Shown: one piece after another, positions 1 through 5,380 of the stretch
How positions within the stretch are numbered: position 1 is the first letter of the stretch
Layout: every line of letters begins with the position of its first letter
DNA from: Actinomycetota bacterium
Lineage (GTDB): Bacteria > Actinomycetota > Actinomycetes > Actinomycetales > Microbacteriaceae
Length of the DNA stretch: 5,448 nucleotides
Assembly (NCBI GenBank): GCA_009702405.1
Contig: WLIC01000052.1
Span: 1 to 5,448, forward strand
Direction: 5' to 3'
Program-made: the position numbers and the translations under genes
The notes under the pieces: generated by a model
Seen by the model: the letters and a program-made list of their open reading frames with translations, nothing else
Databases searched by the model: none
Told to the model about the DNA's origin: nothing

Positions 1-263
1 TGAGCAGTGTCAGTCACATCGAAACTTTGTCTGGCCAGAGCCTTTTAGAAACTAAAGCGGCATTGCTAGAAGTTGTTGAGCGTCATCTAATTCAAGTTGC
101 ACTTGAACTGGTCTTAGCTAAAAGCAGAGCATTCGGTCAGGTAACTCTGATTGAGCAAAACTGCTTGAAGTTCCTAACTCAAGATTTCAGATTGCTCTGG
201 ATACCGGAATCGAGTATTTGTGAAGTGGTTGTGGAGAACCTAAGCAAACATTTCAAACTTTGA
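1..263 (+). CDS. Small protein of unknown function, 5' end at or beyond window edge
   Basis: The reading frame is open from the first complete codon at position 3 to the TGA at 261-263, giving at least 86 residues. The first two bases are TG followed by AGC AGT GTC, so the true start may be an ATG or GTG whose first base lies just outside the window. An internal TTG at 27 could also serve but has no good ribosome binding site. There is no signal peptide or membrane segment. The middle (LLEVVERHLIQVALELVLAKSR) looks like an amphipathic helix. The layout, a helix followed by a Q-rich linker and a short LKFL helix, weakly resembles the Rv3235 family, small actinobacterial proteins encoded near secA, but key residues of that family are not clear. 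It ends 13 bases before the SAF gene and probably shares its transcript. Function is unknown; coding status is fairly secure from the open frame and operon position. Confidence 0.6.
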   Translation, partial: SSVSHIETLSGQSLLETKAALLEVVERHLIQVALELVLAKSRAFGQVTLIEQNCLKFLTQDFRLLWIPESSICEVVVENLSKHFKL

Positions 264-276
264 CCAACATATTCGA

Positions 277-915
277 ATGGCCATATTCATGCGAAGACGA
301 AACCGCAGCATAAAACTAAATAACCGCTGGGGTTCAAGAAGAAACAAACTCTTACTCTCTTTTGCGTTAGCTCTTATTGCGGCTGCTTCTTATCTTGCGA
401 GCTCCACCTCAGAAGATACGAGAAGTAGCTATTTGGTGGCAGCAGTTGATCTAAGCAGTGGTTCAGCAATATCGAATGCAGCGGTAACAACCATCAAGCT
501 AGAGCTGGGGGAGGCTGGGAAGCTTTATCTAACCGAAGGTTCAAAGAGCATGGATAAGTTTTTCTTGAAAACTCCTGTTGCCATTGGTCAACTAATACCG
601 CTGTCTGCTTTATTGGTGGAGAACTACCAAGACTGTTCTGCAGTGGTATTGAACCTAGGGACACCTATGTCTCAGGGCATCAAGAAAGGTGACCTAGTTG
701 ATCTTTGGGCAGCAGAGCAAGCTTCCAGTGTGGAATCGATTCCAGTTCAGATTGTCACTGCTGCTGAATTGATTTCAATCAAGAATTCAACAGATGGTTT
801 TAGCCAAAATACTCAGACCATTGAGCTATGTGTTTCAGTTGCAGAGATCAGATCAACTGTTCAAGCCATTGCTAAAAAAGCCACCGTTGTTGCTGTTAGA
901 ACGATGAGCGAATGA
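277..915 (+). CDS. Membrane-anchored SAF-domain protein (CpaB/RcpC-like)
   Basis: The 212-residue product has a very basic N-terminus (RRRNR near residues 6-10, RR at 21-22), then one hydrophobic segment at about 24-43 that acts as a signal anchor. The rest should lie outside the membrane. Residues about 52-113 (YLVAAVDLSSG..AI through VAIGQLIPLSAL) match the SAF fold found in CpaB/RcpC of Flp pili and in flagellar FlgA. The remainder, with KKGDLVDLWAA at 137-146 and IPVQIVTAAEL at 155-165, fits the second beta domain of RcpC-like proteins. In Tad systems CpaB/RcpC sits in the envelope and supports pilus assembly. Here no other pilus gene is visible, so a different envelope role is possible. 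The ATG at 277 gives the longest sensible form; an ATG at 289 would also leave the anchor intact. Neither has a strong ribosome binding site. Its TGA overlaps the ATG of the ATPase gene (ATGA), implying translational coupling. Confidence 0.75.
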   Translation: MAIFMRRRNRSIKLNNRWGSRRNKLLLSFALALIAAASYLASSTSEDTRSSYLVAAVDLSSGSAISNAAVTTIKLELGEAGKLYLTEGSKSMDKFFLKTPVAIGQLIPLSALLVENYQDCSAVVLNLGTPMSQGIKKGDLVDLWAAEQASSVESIPVQIVTAAELISIKNSTDGFSQNTQTIELCVSVAEIRSTVQAIAKKATVVAVRTMSE

Positions 916-1865
916 GCGCAGTAGAGCAAAAGGTGAGGGGTCGGAGAAGGCACTTAGCAGTCGTGGGGGATGAAGCTGTAATCAACACTGAAGTTGAACC
1001 AACTAGTACTTATCCAATCCCTGTGATCGCATGTTGGGGTTCTGCAGGTTCTCCTGGCAAGAGCACGATAGCCACAAATATCGCCTCTGAGCTAACCCTT
1101 GCAGGACACAGGGTCCTACTCATCGACTTGGACACGTTAGCCCCGTCCCTTGCTCTTGCTCTTGGTTTAGTTGACACTCCTGCAGGTCTATCTGCATGCC
1201 TAAGGCTTGCTGAACAACAGAGATTCACCAGGGATGAATTTGATCGTCTAACAGTCTCCATAGCGCTAGGTCGGCATGAACTGAGGTTTATGCCTGGGAT
1301 CAATTCAGCTCACCGGTGGCAGGAGGTTACACCTGAGCGGATTGAGAAGTTACTCATGGCTATGGCTAGTTTTGTTGATTACGTAGTTTTGGATCTACCT
1401 CAAGCCACCGATTTCAAGGCTCGAGTTTTGCATCCGTCAACTCTTGCCAACCAAGACCAACTAAGCCGAGATGCTCTACTCAGAAGTGTTTTAGAGAAAG
1501 CAACAAAACTTGTTCTAATCTCTGGTTGTGATGCGGTGGCAGCCCAGAGATTCCTAAGCGTTGCTGAATACCTAGCGGAGCTTGGGAGAACCAGTCAGGT
1601 TTATGTGGTGGTCAATAGATTTAGAACCAGCACCTTAGGAGCAAGAGCAAATGATGAGCTGGAGCAGACCTATCTGAATCTTGCCAAGTTACGTATTGAC
1701 TGCTTTATTCCAGACGATTCACTAAACATAGATAAAGCCATGCTCAATGGGTTGCCTTTAGCTTTATTGAAAAGATCTTCACCGGCCAGGTTGGCTATTA
1801 GCCAACTGACTAAGCAATTACTGGTGGGTTCCACAACAAGAGCGAGCGTGGCTAAACTTTCTTAG
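912..1865 (+). CDS. TadZ/CpaE/MinD-like P-loop ATPase
   Basis: The 317-residue cytosolic product belongs to the SIMIBI/ParA-MinD class. After a basic tail of about 36 residues comes strand IPVIACWG and a P-loop GSAGSPGKST at 43-52 (K50, S51). The Walker A' strand VLLIDLDTLAPS is at 68-79 (D72, D74) and a Walker B-like strand YVVLDLPQ at 157-164 (D161). YVVVNRF at 231-237 is the late strand often carrying the base-contacting Asn. The signature lysine of the deviant Walker A (KGGxGKT) is replaced by Ala45. There is no N-terminal receiver-like domain, unlike full CpaE. TadZ/CpaE proteins position the Tad secretion machine at the pole, and the SAF gene just upstream supports that kinship. The start overlaps the SAF stop and the stop touches the kinase start. 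Membership of the ATPase class is secure; the cellular role is inferred. Confidence 0.8.
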   Translation: MSAVEQKVRGRRRHLAVVGDEAVINTEVEPTSTYPIPVIACWGSAGSPGKSTIATNIASELTLAGHRVLLIDLDTLAPSLALALGLVDTPAGLSACLRLAEQQRFTRDEFDRLTVSIALGRHELRFMPGINSAHRWQEVTPERIEKLLMAMASFVDYVVLDLPQATDFKARVLHPSTLANQDQLSRDALLRSVLEKATKLVLISGCDAVAAQRFLSVAEYLAELGRTSQVYVVVNRFRTSTLGARANDELEQTYLNLAKLRIDCFIPDDSLNIDKAMLNGLPLALLKRSSPARLAISQLTKQLLVGSTTRASVAKLS

Positions 1866-3344
1866 GTGTCCACACTTTCAGAGCTGATGAAGCAACATGG
1901 CCAGAGTCATGAAGCCGACATTGAGTGGCTCCATGCCCTGATGGCTGACTGGCAGGTTATTGCCGATCTTTCTTTTGCTGATTTAGTGCTCTGGATCTCT
2001 GATGGTAAAAAAGGTTTTATTGCAGCAGGTCACGCAAGACCCTCTTCAGCCGCAACTGTGTTCTATCGAGACATCACAGGTAAGCCAGTTGAAAAAGCTT
2101 GGGCTCAGTTAGTCTCTAAAGCTTTCACAACCGGTGAGTCAGTTGAATATGGTGAACCTGATAAGTATCAGGGAGTGCCATCACGTTTGAGTGCAGTTCC
2201 TGTCTTTAGAAGACTGAATACAAATGGAACAGACATCACCCCATCACCGATAGCGGTTGTTACCAAACACACCAACCTAGGTGAAGCAGCAGCTCCTAAC
2301 AAGACTCGAATCAACCTAAACAACCTTGGCGATAAATTGTTGAAGATGGTTGTTGATGGTAGTTACCCAACCTTCTCTTCACAATCAGCGCCAAGACGAG
2401 GTGCACCTCGTGTCAACGATGGTTTGATCCATATCGATGCCAACAGCACCGTAGTGTTCTCCTCACCTAATGGAATGTCTGCTTTTCAGAAACTTGGAGT
2501 TGAAACAGAACTTGAAGGCAGATCTCTTCAAGAGGTAACAACAGCTCTCAATAAAGGCAGAACTAATGTTGATGAGAATCTGCCGATAGTGGTTTCAGGA
2601 AAAGTAGCTTGGCGAGCAGACATTGAAGGTAACAATGCTGCTCTGTCTGTTAGGTCTATTCCTATCTATGAGAACTCCATAAACACCGGGGCTATTCTCC
2701 TCTGCCGTGATGTGACAGAGCTTAGAAGACAAGAGCGTGAGCTAATCACCAAGGATGCCACCATTCGTGAGATTCATCACCGGGTAAAGAACAACCTGCA
2801 AACAGTTGCTAGCCTGTTGAGAATCCAGGGTAGAAGAAGCAAGTCACCGGAGACACTAGAAGCCCTTAGCGATGCTGAAAGACGAGTGGCAGCTATTGCT
2901 GTTGTTCACGACTCTTTATCTGAAGGTCTGGCTCAAGATGTGAACTTCGATGAGGTCTTTGATCGCATCATTACTTTGGTAGGGGAGTTAGCTGCTGCCT
3001 ATCATGCCAAGGTAACTAACCTTCGTATCGGTAAGTTCGGCAGAATGCCTAGCGAAATAGCAACACCATTAGCTGTTGTTCTAACTGAGATTGTTACAAA
3101 TGCCTATGAGCATGGGCTGGCTAACAAGACCGGACATCTGACTGTTACAGCAGCCAGAAAATCAAAGAAGCTCTTTATCACTGTCGCTGATGATGGGGTT
3201 GGTTTAGCCGAAGGTGCTGTGTTATCTGGTCTTGGAACTCAGATTGTTAAGACACTTGTTGAGGGTGAACTTAGAGGAAAGATTGAATTCAAATCCGATA
3301 AAACCGGCGGCACAACAGTTGCTGTTGAGGTTCCTTTAACTTAA
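1866..3344 (+). CDS. pdtaS: PdtaS-like cytosolic sensor histidine kinase
   Basis: The 492-residue product has no membrane segment, close to the roughly 500 residues of mycobacterial PdtaS. The N-terminus (STLSELMKQHG, then DWQVIADLSFADLVLWI) matches the conserved opening of PdtaS and supports the GTG start, although no ribosome binding site precedes it; an ATG at 1887 is less likely. Domains are an N-terminal GAF-like sensor (about 1-140), a PAS domain (about 185-287), a HisKA_2 dimerisation helix with REIHHRVKNNLQ at 301-312 (phospho-acceptor H304 or H305), and a HATPase with N box EIVTNAYEHG at 408-417 (N412), G1 box DDGVG at 442-446 and G2 box SGLGTQIV at 454-461. PdtaS passes phosphate to PdtaR, an ANTAR RNA-binding regulator acting by antitermination; no pdtaR is seen here. 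The gene starts right after the ATPase stop, so it is probably cotranscribed, and its TAA overlaps the convergent whiB stop. The sensor half has no cysteine. Confidence 0.9.
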   Translation: MSTLSELMKQHGQSHEADIEWLHALMADWQVIADLSFADLVLWISDGKKGFIAAGHARPSSAATVFYRDITGKPVEKAWAQLVSKAFTTGESVEYGEPDKYQGVPSRLSAVPVFRRLNTNGTDITPSPIAVVTKHTNLGEAAAPNKTRINLNNLGDKLLKMVVDGSYPTFSSQSAPRRGAPRVNDGLIHIDANSTVVFSSPNGMSAFQKLGVETELEGRSLQEVTTALNKGRTNVDENLPIVVSGKVAWRADIEGNNAALSVRSIPIYENSINTGAILLCRDVTELRRQERELITKDATIREIHHRVKNNLQTVASLLRIQGRRSKSPETLEALSDAERRVAAIAVVHDSLSEGLAQDVNFDEVFDRIITLVGELAAAYHAKVTNLRIGKFGRMPSEIATPLAVVLTEIVTNAYEHGLANKTGHLTVTAARKSKKLFITVADDGVGLAEGAVLSGLGTQIVKTLVEGELRGKIEFKSDKTGGTTVAVEVPLT

Positions 3345-3595
3345 GCAGATCTGCGAGCGCGAGCGTATTTACGCTTTAGAGACTTACGCTCATCTTCACT
3401 TAGTCCGCCCCAAATACCGTTGTCCTGGTTTTCTTTGATGGCGTACTCAAGGCAGTTGTTGGTGACTTTACAGTCACGGCAAATGGCTTTAGCTTGTTCG
3501 ATCTGGTCTACTGCTGGGCCTGTGTTTCCCACTGGAAAGAACAGTTCTGGGTCTTCTGTTCGACAGCGAGCTTCTGTTAGCCATGGCAGTTCCAT
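3341..3595 (-). CDS. whiB1: WhiB1-like iron-sulfur transcription regulator
   Basis: The product is 84 residues, the size of Mycobacterium tuberculosis WhiB1. It has all Wbl hallmarks: four cluster cysteines C11, C39, C42 and C48 in the pattern C-x27-C-x2-C-x5-C, the EDPELFFPVG block at 14-23 typical of WhiB1/WhiB2, the turn GIWGG at 60-64, and a basic DNA-binding tail (SEDERKSLKRKYARARR). Wbl proteins bind a 4Fe-4S cluster that reacts with NO or O2 and act with the primary sigma factor. The frame stays open upstream to an ATG at 3784, but the ATG at 3595 is preferred: it begins the family-conserved region and has AAGGAA nine bases upstream, and the extension would consume the control region. 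Convergent with pdtaS, as whiB1 is with pdtaS in mycobacteria. WhiB1 versus WhiB2 subtype is inferred from motif and context. Confidence 0.92.
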   Translation of the reverse strand: MELPWLTEARCRTEDPELFFPVGNTGPAVDQIEQAKAICRDCKVTNNCLEYAIKENQDNGIWGGLSEDERKSLKRKYARARRSA

Positions 3596-3604
3596 ATATT
3601 CATG

Positions 3605-3610
3605 TTCCTT
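3605..3610 (-). promoter_or_regulatory. Ribosome binding site deciding the whiB start
   Basis: On the minus strand AAGGAA occurs nine bases before the ATG at 3595. It is the clearest Shine-Dalgarno sequence in the window and supports the short, 84-residue form of the WhiB protein over the in-frame upstream extension. Confidence 0.65.
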
Positions 3611-3663
3611 AGATCGAATCTGGAGTATTTGATTGACAAATACGAGAATCGGGTCAATTTGAG

Positions 3664-3691
3664 TGTTTAGTTCGCGACCGCGACTAGTCAA
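3664..3691 (-). promoter_or_regulatory. Putative whiB promoter
   Basis: On the minus strand TTGACT (3691-3686) is followed after 16 bases by TAAACA (3669-3664). The -35 element is close to consensus and the -10 is weak (three of six). A transcript from here would have a leader of about 60 bases ending at the AAGGAA ribosome binding site. A second TTGAC, with the same flank AAATTGAC, lies 34 bases downstream at 3657-3652, without an obvious -10. This is a pattern reading only; no start site is proven. Confidence 0.35.
3672..3683. promoter_or_regulatory. GC-rich palindrome, candidate operator
   Basis: TCGCG-AC-CGCGA is a perfect five-base inverted repeat with a two-base centre, a GC-rich island in an otherwise AT-rich divergent control region. 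It lies between the putative -35 and -10 of whiB and overlaps a second perfect palindrome, GACTAGTC at 3682-3689. This position suits a repressor or a promoter-bound activator. The binding protein is not recognised; it does not fit the TGTGA-N6-TCACA site of mycobacterial Crp. Confidence 0.35.
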
Positions 3692-3740
3692 TTTTCCCAC
3701 AGCGAGCCTGGTTTGTAAATACCCATTTAGGCTTGAATCT

Positions 3741-4127
3741 ATGCGTAAGCCACCAGTAAAGACCACCCTGATTGGGTTAGCCATTGCCTACCTGCTCGAA
3801 GCGTTAGTGCTCTATGTGCTAACCGGAATAACAATCTGGGCAATGGTTTCAGGAGAAGCAAAAGCACTCCTCACTGACTCAGCATTAGTCGTTCTAACCG
3901 GAGGTGCAGCTCTCTGGCTTACTTTTGCCTCAAGAGCAATACTCAAACATAAGCGTTGGGCAAGAAGTGCTGGAGTGTTCTGGCAACTAATTCAACTCAC
4001 CATTGCCTTTGGAACATTTGAAGCAAATGTGTTCTGGGGCTTAGCTATAGCTGTTCCGTCGATACTCGTTTTGATTACTCTCTTTACCAAAGAGGTAGTT
4101 CAAGCAACTAGTGAGAACAGAGACTAA
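3741..4127 (+). CDS. Small integral membrane protein, four predicted helices
   Basis: The ATG at 3741 gives 128 residues; the frame is open back to a GTG at 3663, but those extra codons read through the whiB control region and do not look like protein, so the shorter form is preferred. Hydrophobic segments lie at about 8-36, 46-66, 76-95 and 97-116. A basic loop between helices 2 and 3 (KHKRWAR, 69-75) suggests that loop, and hence both ends, face the cytosol. No catalytic motif is evident. It is divergent from whiB and shares its control region, with TTAGG as only a weak ribosome binding site. Its TAA overlaps the stop of the convergent peroxiredoxin gene. Small integral membrane proteins occur beside whiB1 in other actinobacteria (for example Rv3217c), so it may be the counterpart, but I cannot confirm homology. 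Function unknown. Confidence 0.7.
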   Translation: MRKPPVKTTLIGLAIAYLLEALVLYVLTGITIWAMVSGEAKALLTDSALVVLTGGAALWLTFASRAILKHKRWARSAGVFWQLIQLTIAFGTFEANVFWGLAIAVPSILVLITLFTKEVVQATSENRD

Positions 4128-4588
4128 ACCTCAAGCACCTTACGAAGCATCGCTACGTGACCTGTTGCTTTGACGTTGTATAGAGCGTGTTCGATCTTGC
4201 CGTTTTCAGCAATCACGAAGGTTGATCTAATCAAACCTTCGTAAACCTTGCCATACATGCTCTTCTCACCAAAGGCACCATATGCCTTGATGACCTTCAT
4301 CTCAGGGTCACTCAGAAGATCAAACTTTAGGCCTTCAGCCTTACGGAACTTGGTCAACTTAGCTGGGCTATCAGGTGAAATACCAACAACAACGTAGCCA
4401 GCTTTCTTTAGAACATTCATGTTCTCTTGGAAATCACAAGCTTGTTTGGTGCAACCTGGGGTTGAGGCAGCAGGGTAGAAGTAGACGATAACTTTCTTAC
4501 CTTTGAAATCAGCCAAAGATACAGCTGCCTCGTCTTGGTTCAATAGTTTGAATGCAGGGGCTTTAGAGCCTGAAGTTAGGGTAGTCAT
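4124..4588 (-). CDS. bcp: Bcp-type thiol peroxidase (peroxiredoxin)
   Basis: The 154-residue cytosolic product is full length for the Bcp/PrxQ family, which reduces H2O2 and organic hydroperoxides with electrons from thioredoxin. The thioredoxin fold starts with GSKAPAFKLLNQD; the strand VIVYFYP (33-39) leads into the active site STPGCTKQAC at 42-51. C46 is the peroxidatic and C51 the resolving cysteine, five apart as in the Escherichia coli protein. T43 and P39 complete the PxxxTxxC motif, and R121 in LIRSTFVI is the expected catalytic arginine. The ATG at 4588 begins the conserved N-terminus and has no ribosome binding site, but an extended -10 lies just upstream, so the message is probably leaderless. 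The TAG overlaps the convergent membrane-protein stop by four bases. Function by family is secure; no adjacent thioredoxin gene or regulator is visible. Confidence 0.95.
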   Translation of the reverse strand: MTTLTSGSKAPAFKLLNQDEAAVSLADFKGKKVIVYFYPAASTPGCTKQACDFQENMNVLKKAGYVVVGISPDSPAKLTKFRKAEGLKFDLLSDPEMKVIKAYGAFGEKSMYGKVYEGLIRSTFVIAENGKIEHALYNVKATGHVAMLRKVLEV

Positions 4589-4594
4589 GGCTCT

Positions 4595-4603
4595 AATCTA
4601 GCA
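4595..4603 (-). promoter_or_regulatory. Extended -10 promoter of bcp, predicting a leaderless mRNA
   Basis: On the minus strand TGC-TAGATT gives an extended -10 (TGn plus TAnnnT), with the hexamer at 4600-4595. Six bases separate it from the bcp ATG, so transcription should begin at or within a base of the A of the start codon. No convincing -35 is present at 16-18 bases, as is common for extended -10 promoters, and no Shine-Dalgarno sequence is present. Confidence 0.5.
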
Positions 4604-4614
4604 AGTGTCCAACT

Positions 4615-4643
4615 TTGAATACCATGGCTATAACTGCTATTCT
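4615..4643 (+). promoter_or_regulatory. Promoter of the tRNA-Lys gene
   Basis: TTGAAT (4615-4620), a 17-base spacer and TATTCT (4638-4643), with TGC just before the -10, form a good extended promoter. The predicted start near 4650 leaves a leader of about 17 bases before the mature tRNA. The leader contains the small inverted repeat TTGCC-CTA-GGCAA (4653-4665), which ends one base before the RNase P cut. The promoter is back to back with that of bcp. Confidence 0.55.
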
Positions 4644-4666
4644 TAGGAATCGTTGCCCTAGGCAAT

Positions 4667-4739
4667 GCGCTTCTAGCTCAATCGGCAGAGCAACTGACTC
4701 TTAATCAGTGGGTTCCGGGTTCGATTCCCGGGGAGCGCA
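4667..4739 (+). tRNA. tRNA-Lys (anticodon CUU)
   Basis: All 73 bases fold as a standard cloverleaf. The acceptor pairs GCGCTTC with GGAGCGC (one G-U), and positions 8-9 are TA. The D stem is GCTC/GAGC, and the anticodon stem ACTGA/TCAGT encloses the loop CTCTTAA, whose anticodon CTT at 4700-4702 reads the lysine codon AAG. The variable loop is GGGTT, the T stem CCGGG/CCCGG with loop TTCGATT, and the discriminator is A. CCA is not encoded: the next bases are CGAA, so the end must be added by nucleotidyltransferase. Confidence 0.97.
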
Positions 4740-4741
4740 CG

Positions 4742-4780
4742 AACCCCGGTTCCTTCTCACGAGGACCGGGGTTTCTAACT
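4742..4780 (+). terminator. Rho-independent-type terminator after tRNA-Lys
   Basis: AACCCCGGTTCC (4742-4753) pairs with GGACCGGGGTT (4763-4773) through 11 base pairs with one bulged T and a nine-base loop. A pyrimidine-rich tail (TTTCTAAC) follows, a weak T tract. The hairpin begins three bases after the tRNA and stands where its transcript should end. On the other strand no T run follows, so it is less likely to serve the minus-strand SHOCT gene, although it lies 18 bases beyond that gene's stop. Confidence 0.7.
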
Positions 4781-4790
4781 TCTATTCTGG

Positions 4791-5375
4791 CTACCCTAAA
4801 AGCTTCTTTTTAGCAGATTTGAATTCGGTGGCTGTTAGAGCACCAGATTTATGTAATTCGGTGAGCTTGCTAAGTTCAGACGCAAGCCCTGAATCCTTCG
4901 GTGCGTTAGTATCTGGTTCTTCAGCGGCTTCACCTGTGAAAGGGTTGCGAGCCTTCGTAGGCGCAGCTTTAGTCTTAGGTTTTGAAGCCTTGGATTTTAC
5001 AAACTTTCCATCTTTAAGAAGACCCATTCGCATGAGTGCACCATTCACAGCCGCACCAAATTCATTTGTTACGCCTTCTCCCACTGAACCTGGAGAACCT
5101 GCGGATCCTGATGAACGTAGCCTTGCACCACTAACACCTGACACGGTTTCGGGAATTATGAATACGCTGAAGAAACCTTGAGAACTCGAGGAGAACATAT
5201 GACTTTTTCGTGCTACGAAAGTAATTGTTCGACTAGAGCCATCGGCATGTTGAACTGTCCAATTGAGGTGACCTCCAGCATCCAGTGCTGCTTGAAAAAG
5301 AATTTCTGGCGACAGAGGATAGAAAGGGTTTTGAGCATCGTCCCATTCAGCAGCTAAATCTGAAAATAAACCCAT
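4791..5375 (-). CDS. SHOCT-domain protein of unknown function
   Basis: The 194-residue product ends in a SHOCT domain at about 163-194: LASELSKLTELHKSGALTAT followed by EFKSAKKKLLG fits the pattern L..L..L...G.LT..EF...K..LL. SHOCT is a short two-helix module at the ends of otherwise unrelated proteins and is thought to aid oligomerisation. The first 75 residues (MGLFSDLAAEWDDAQNPFYP, then strands WTVQHADGSSRTITFVA and GFFSVFIIP) look like a small alpha/beta domain that I do not recognise. Residues 78-100 are rich in Gly and Ser and 122-160 rich in Lys, Ala and Pro, both probably disordered linkers. There is no signal peptide or membrane segment. The ATG at 5375 has no good ribosome binding site; it lies five bases after the stop of another minus-strand gene, suggesting translational coupling or a short operon. 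The SHOCT call is firm, the function unknown. Confidence 0.85.
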   Translation of the reverse strand: MGLFSDLAAEWDDAQNPFYPLSPEILFQAALDAGGHLNWTVQHADGSSRTITFVARKSHMFSSSSQGFFSVFIIPETVSGVSGARLRSSGSAGSPGSVGEGVTNEFGAAVNGALMRMGLLKDGKFVKSKASKPKTKAAPTKARNPFTGEAAEEPDTNAPKDSGLASELSKLTELHKSGALTATEFKSAKKKLLG

Positions 5376-5380
5376 GGCTT

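Noticed and set aside
1010..1303. Open frame of 97 codons on the minus strand
   Set aside because: It lies wholly inside the ATPase gene, whose P-loop and Walker motifs prove the plus frame; the minus product is rich in Arg, Ser and Ala with no recognisable domain.
3345..3354. Perfect palindrome GCAGATCTGC just after the pdtaS stop, as a terminator
   Set aside because: It has no loop, only five-base arms and no following T run, and it lies within the last whiB codons; a ten-base palindrome can arise by chance.
3420..3632. Open frame of 70 codons on the plus strand
   Set aside because: It lies opposite the WhiB coding region, which has all four cluster cysteines and a good ribosome binding site.
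3633..3661. Plus-strand promoter for the membrane gene from the perfect TTGACA at 3633-3638
   Set aside because: No acceptable -10 occurs at 16-18 bases; a TAAATA at 3716-3721 is an alternative but lacks a -35, so no start is called.
3663..3740. N-terminal extension of the membrane protein to a GTG at 3663
   Set aside because: The added residues read through the palindrome and promoter elements and lack any conserved or hydrophobic pattern.
3596..3784. N-terminal extension of WhiB to an upstream ATG
   Set aside because: WhiB1 proteins are about 84 residues; the extension has no family match, would bypass the AAGGAA site and would overlap the divergent membrane gene.
4708..5181. Open frame of 157 codons on the plus strand
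   Set aside because: It begins inside the tRNA-Lys anticodon arm and runs opposite the SHOCT gene; its composition is that of a reverse shadow.
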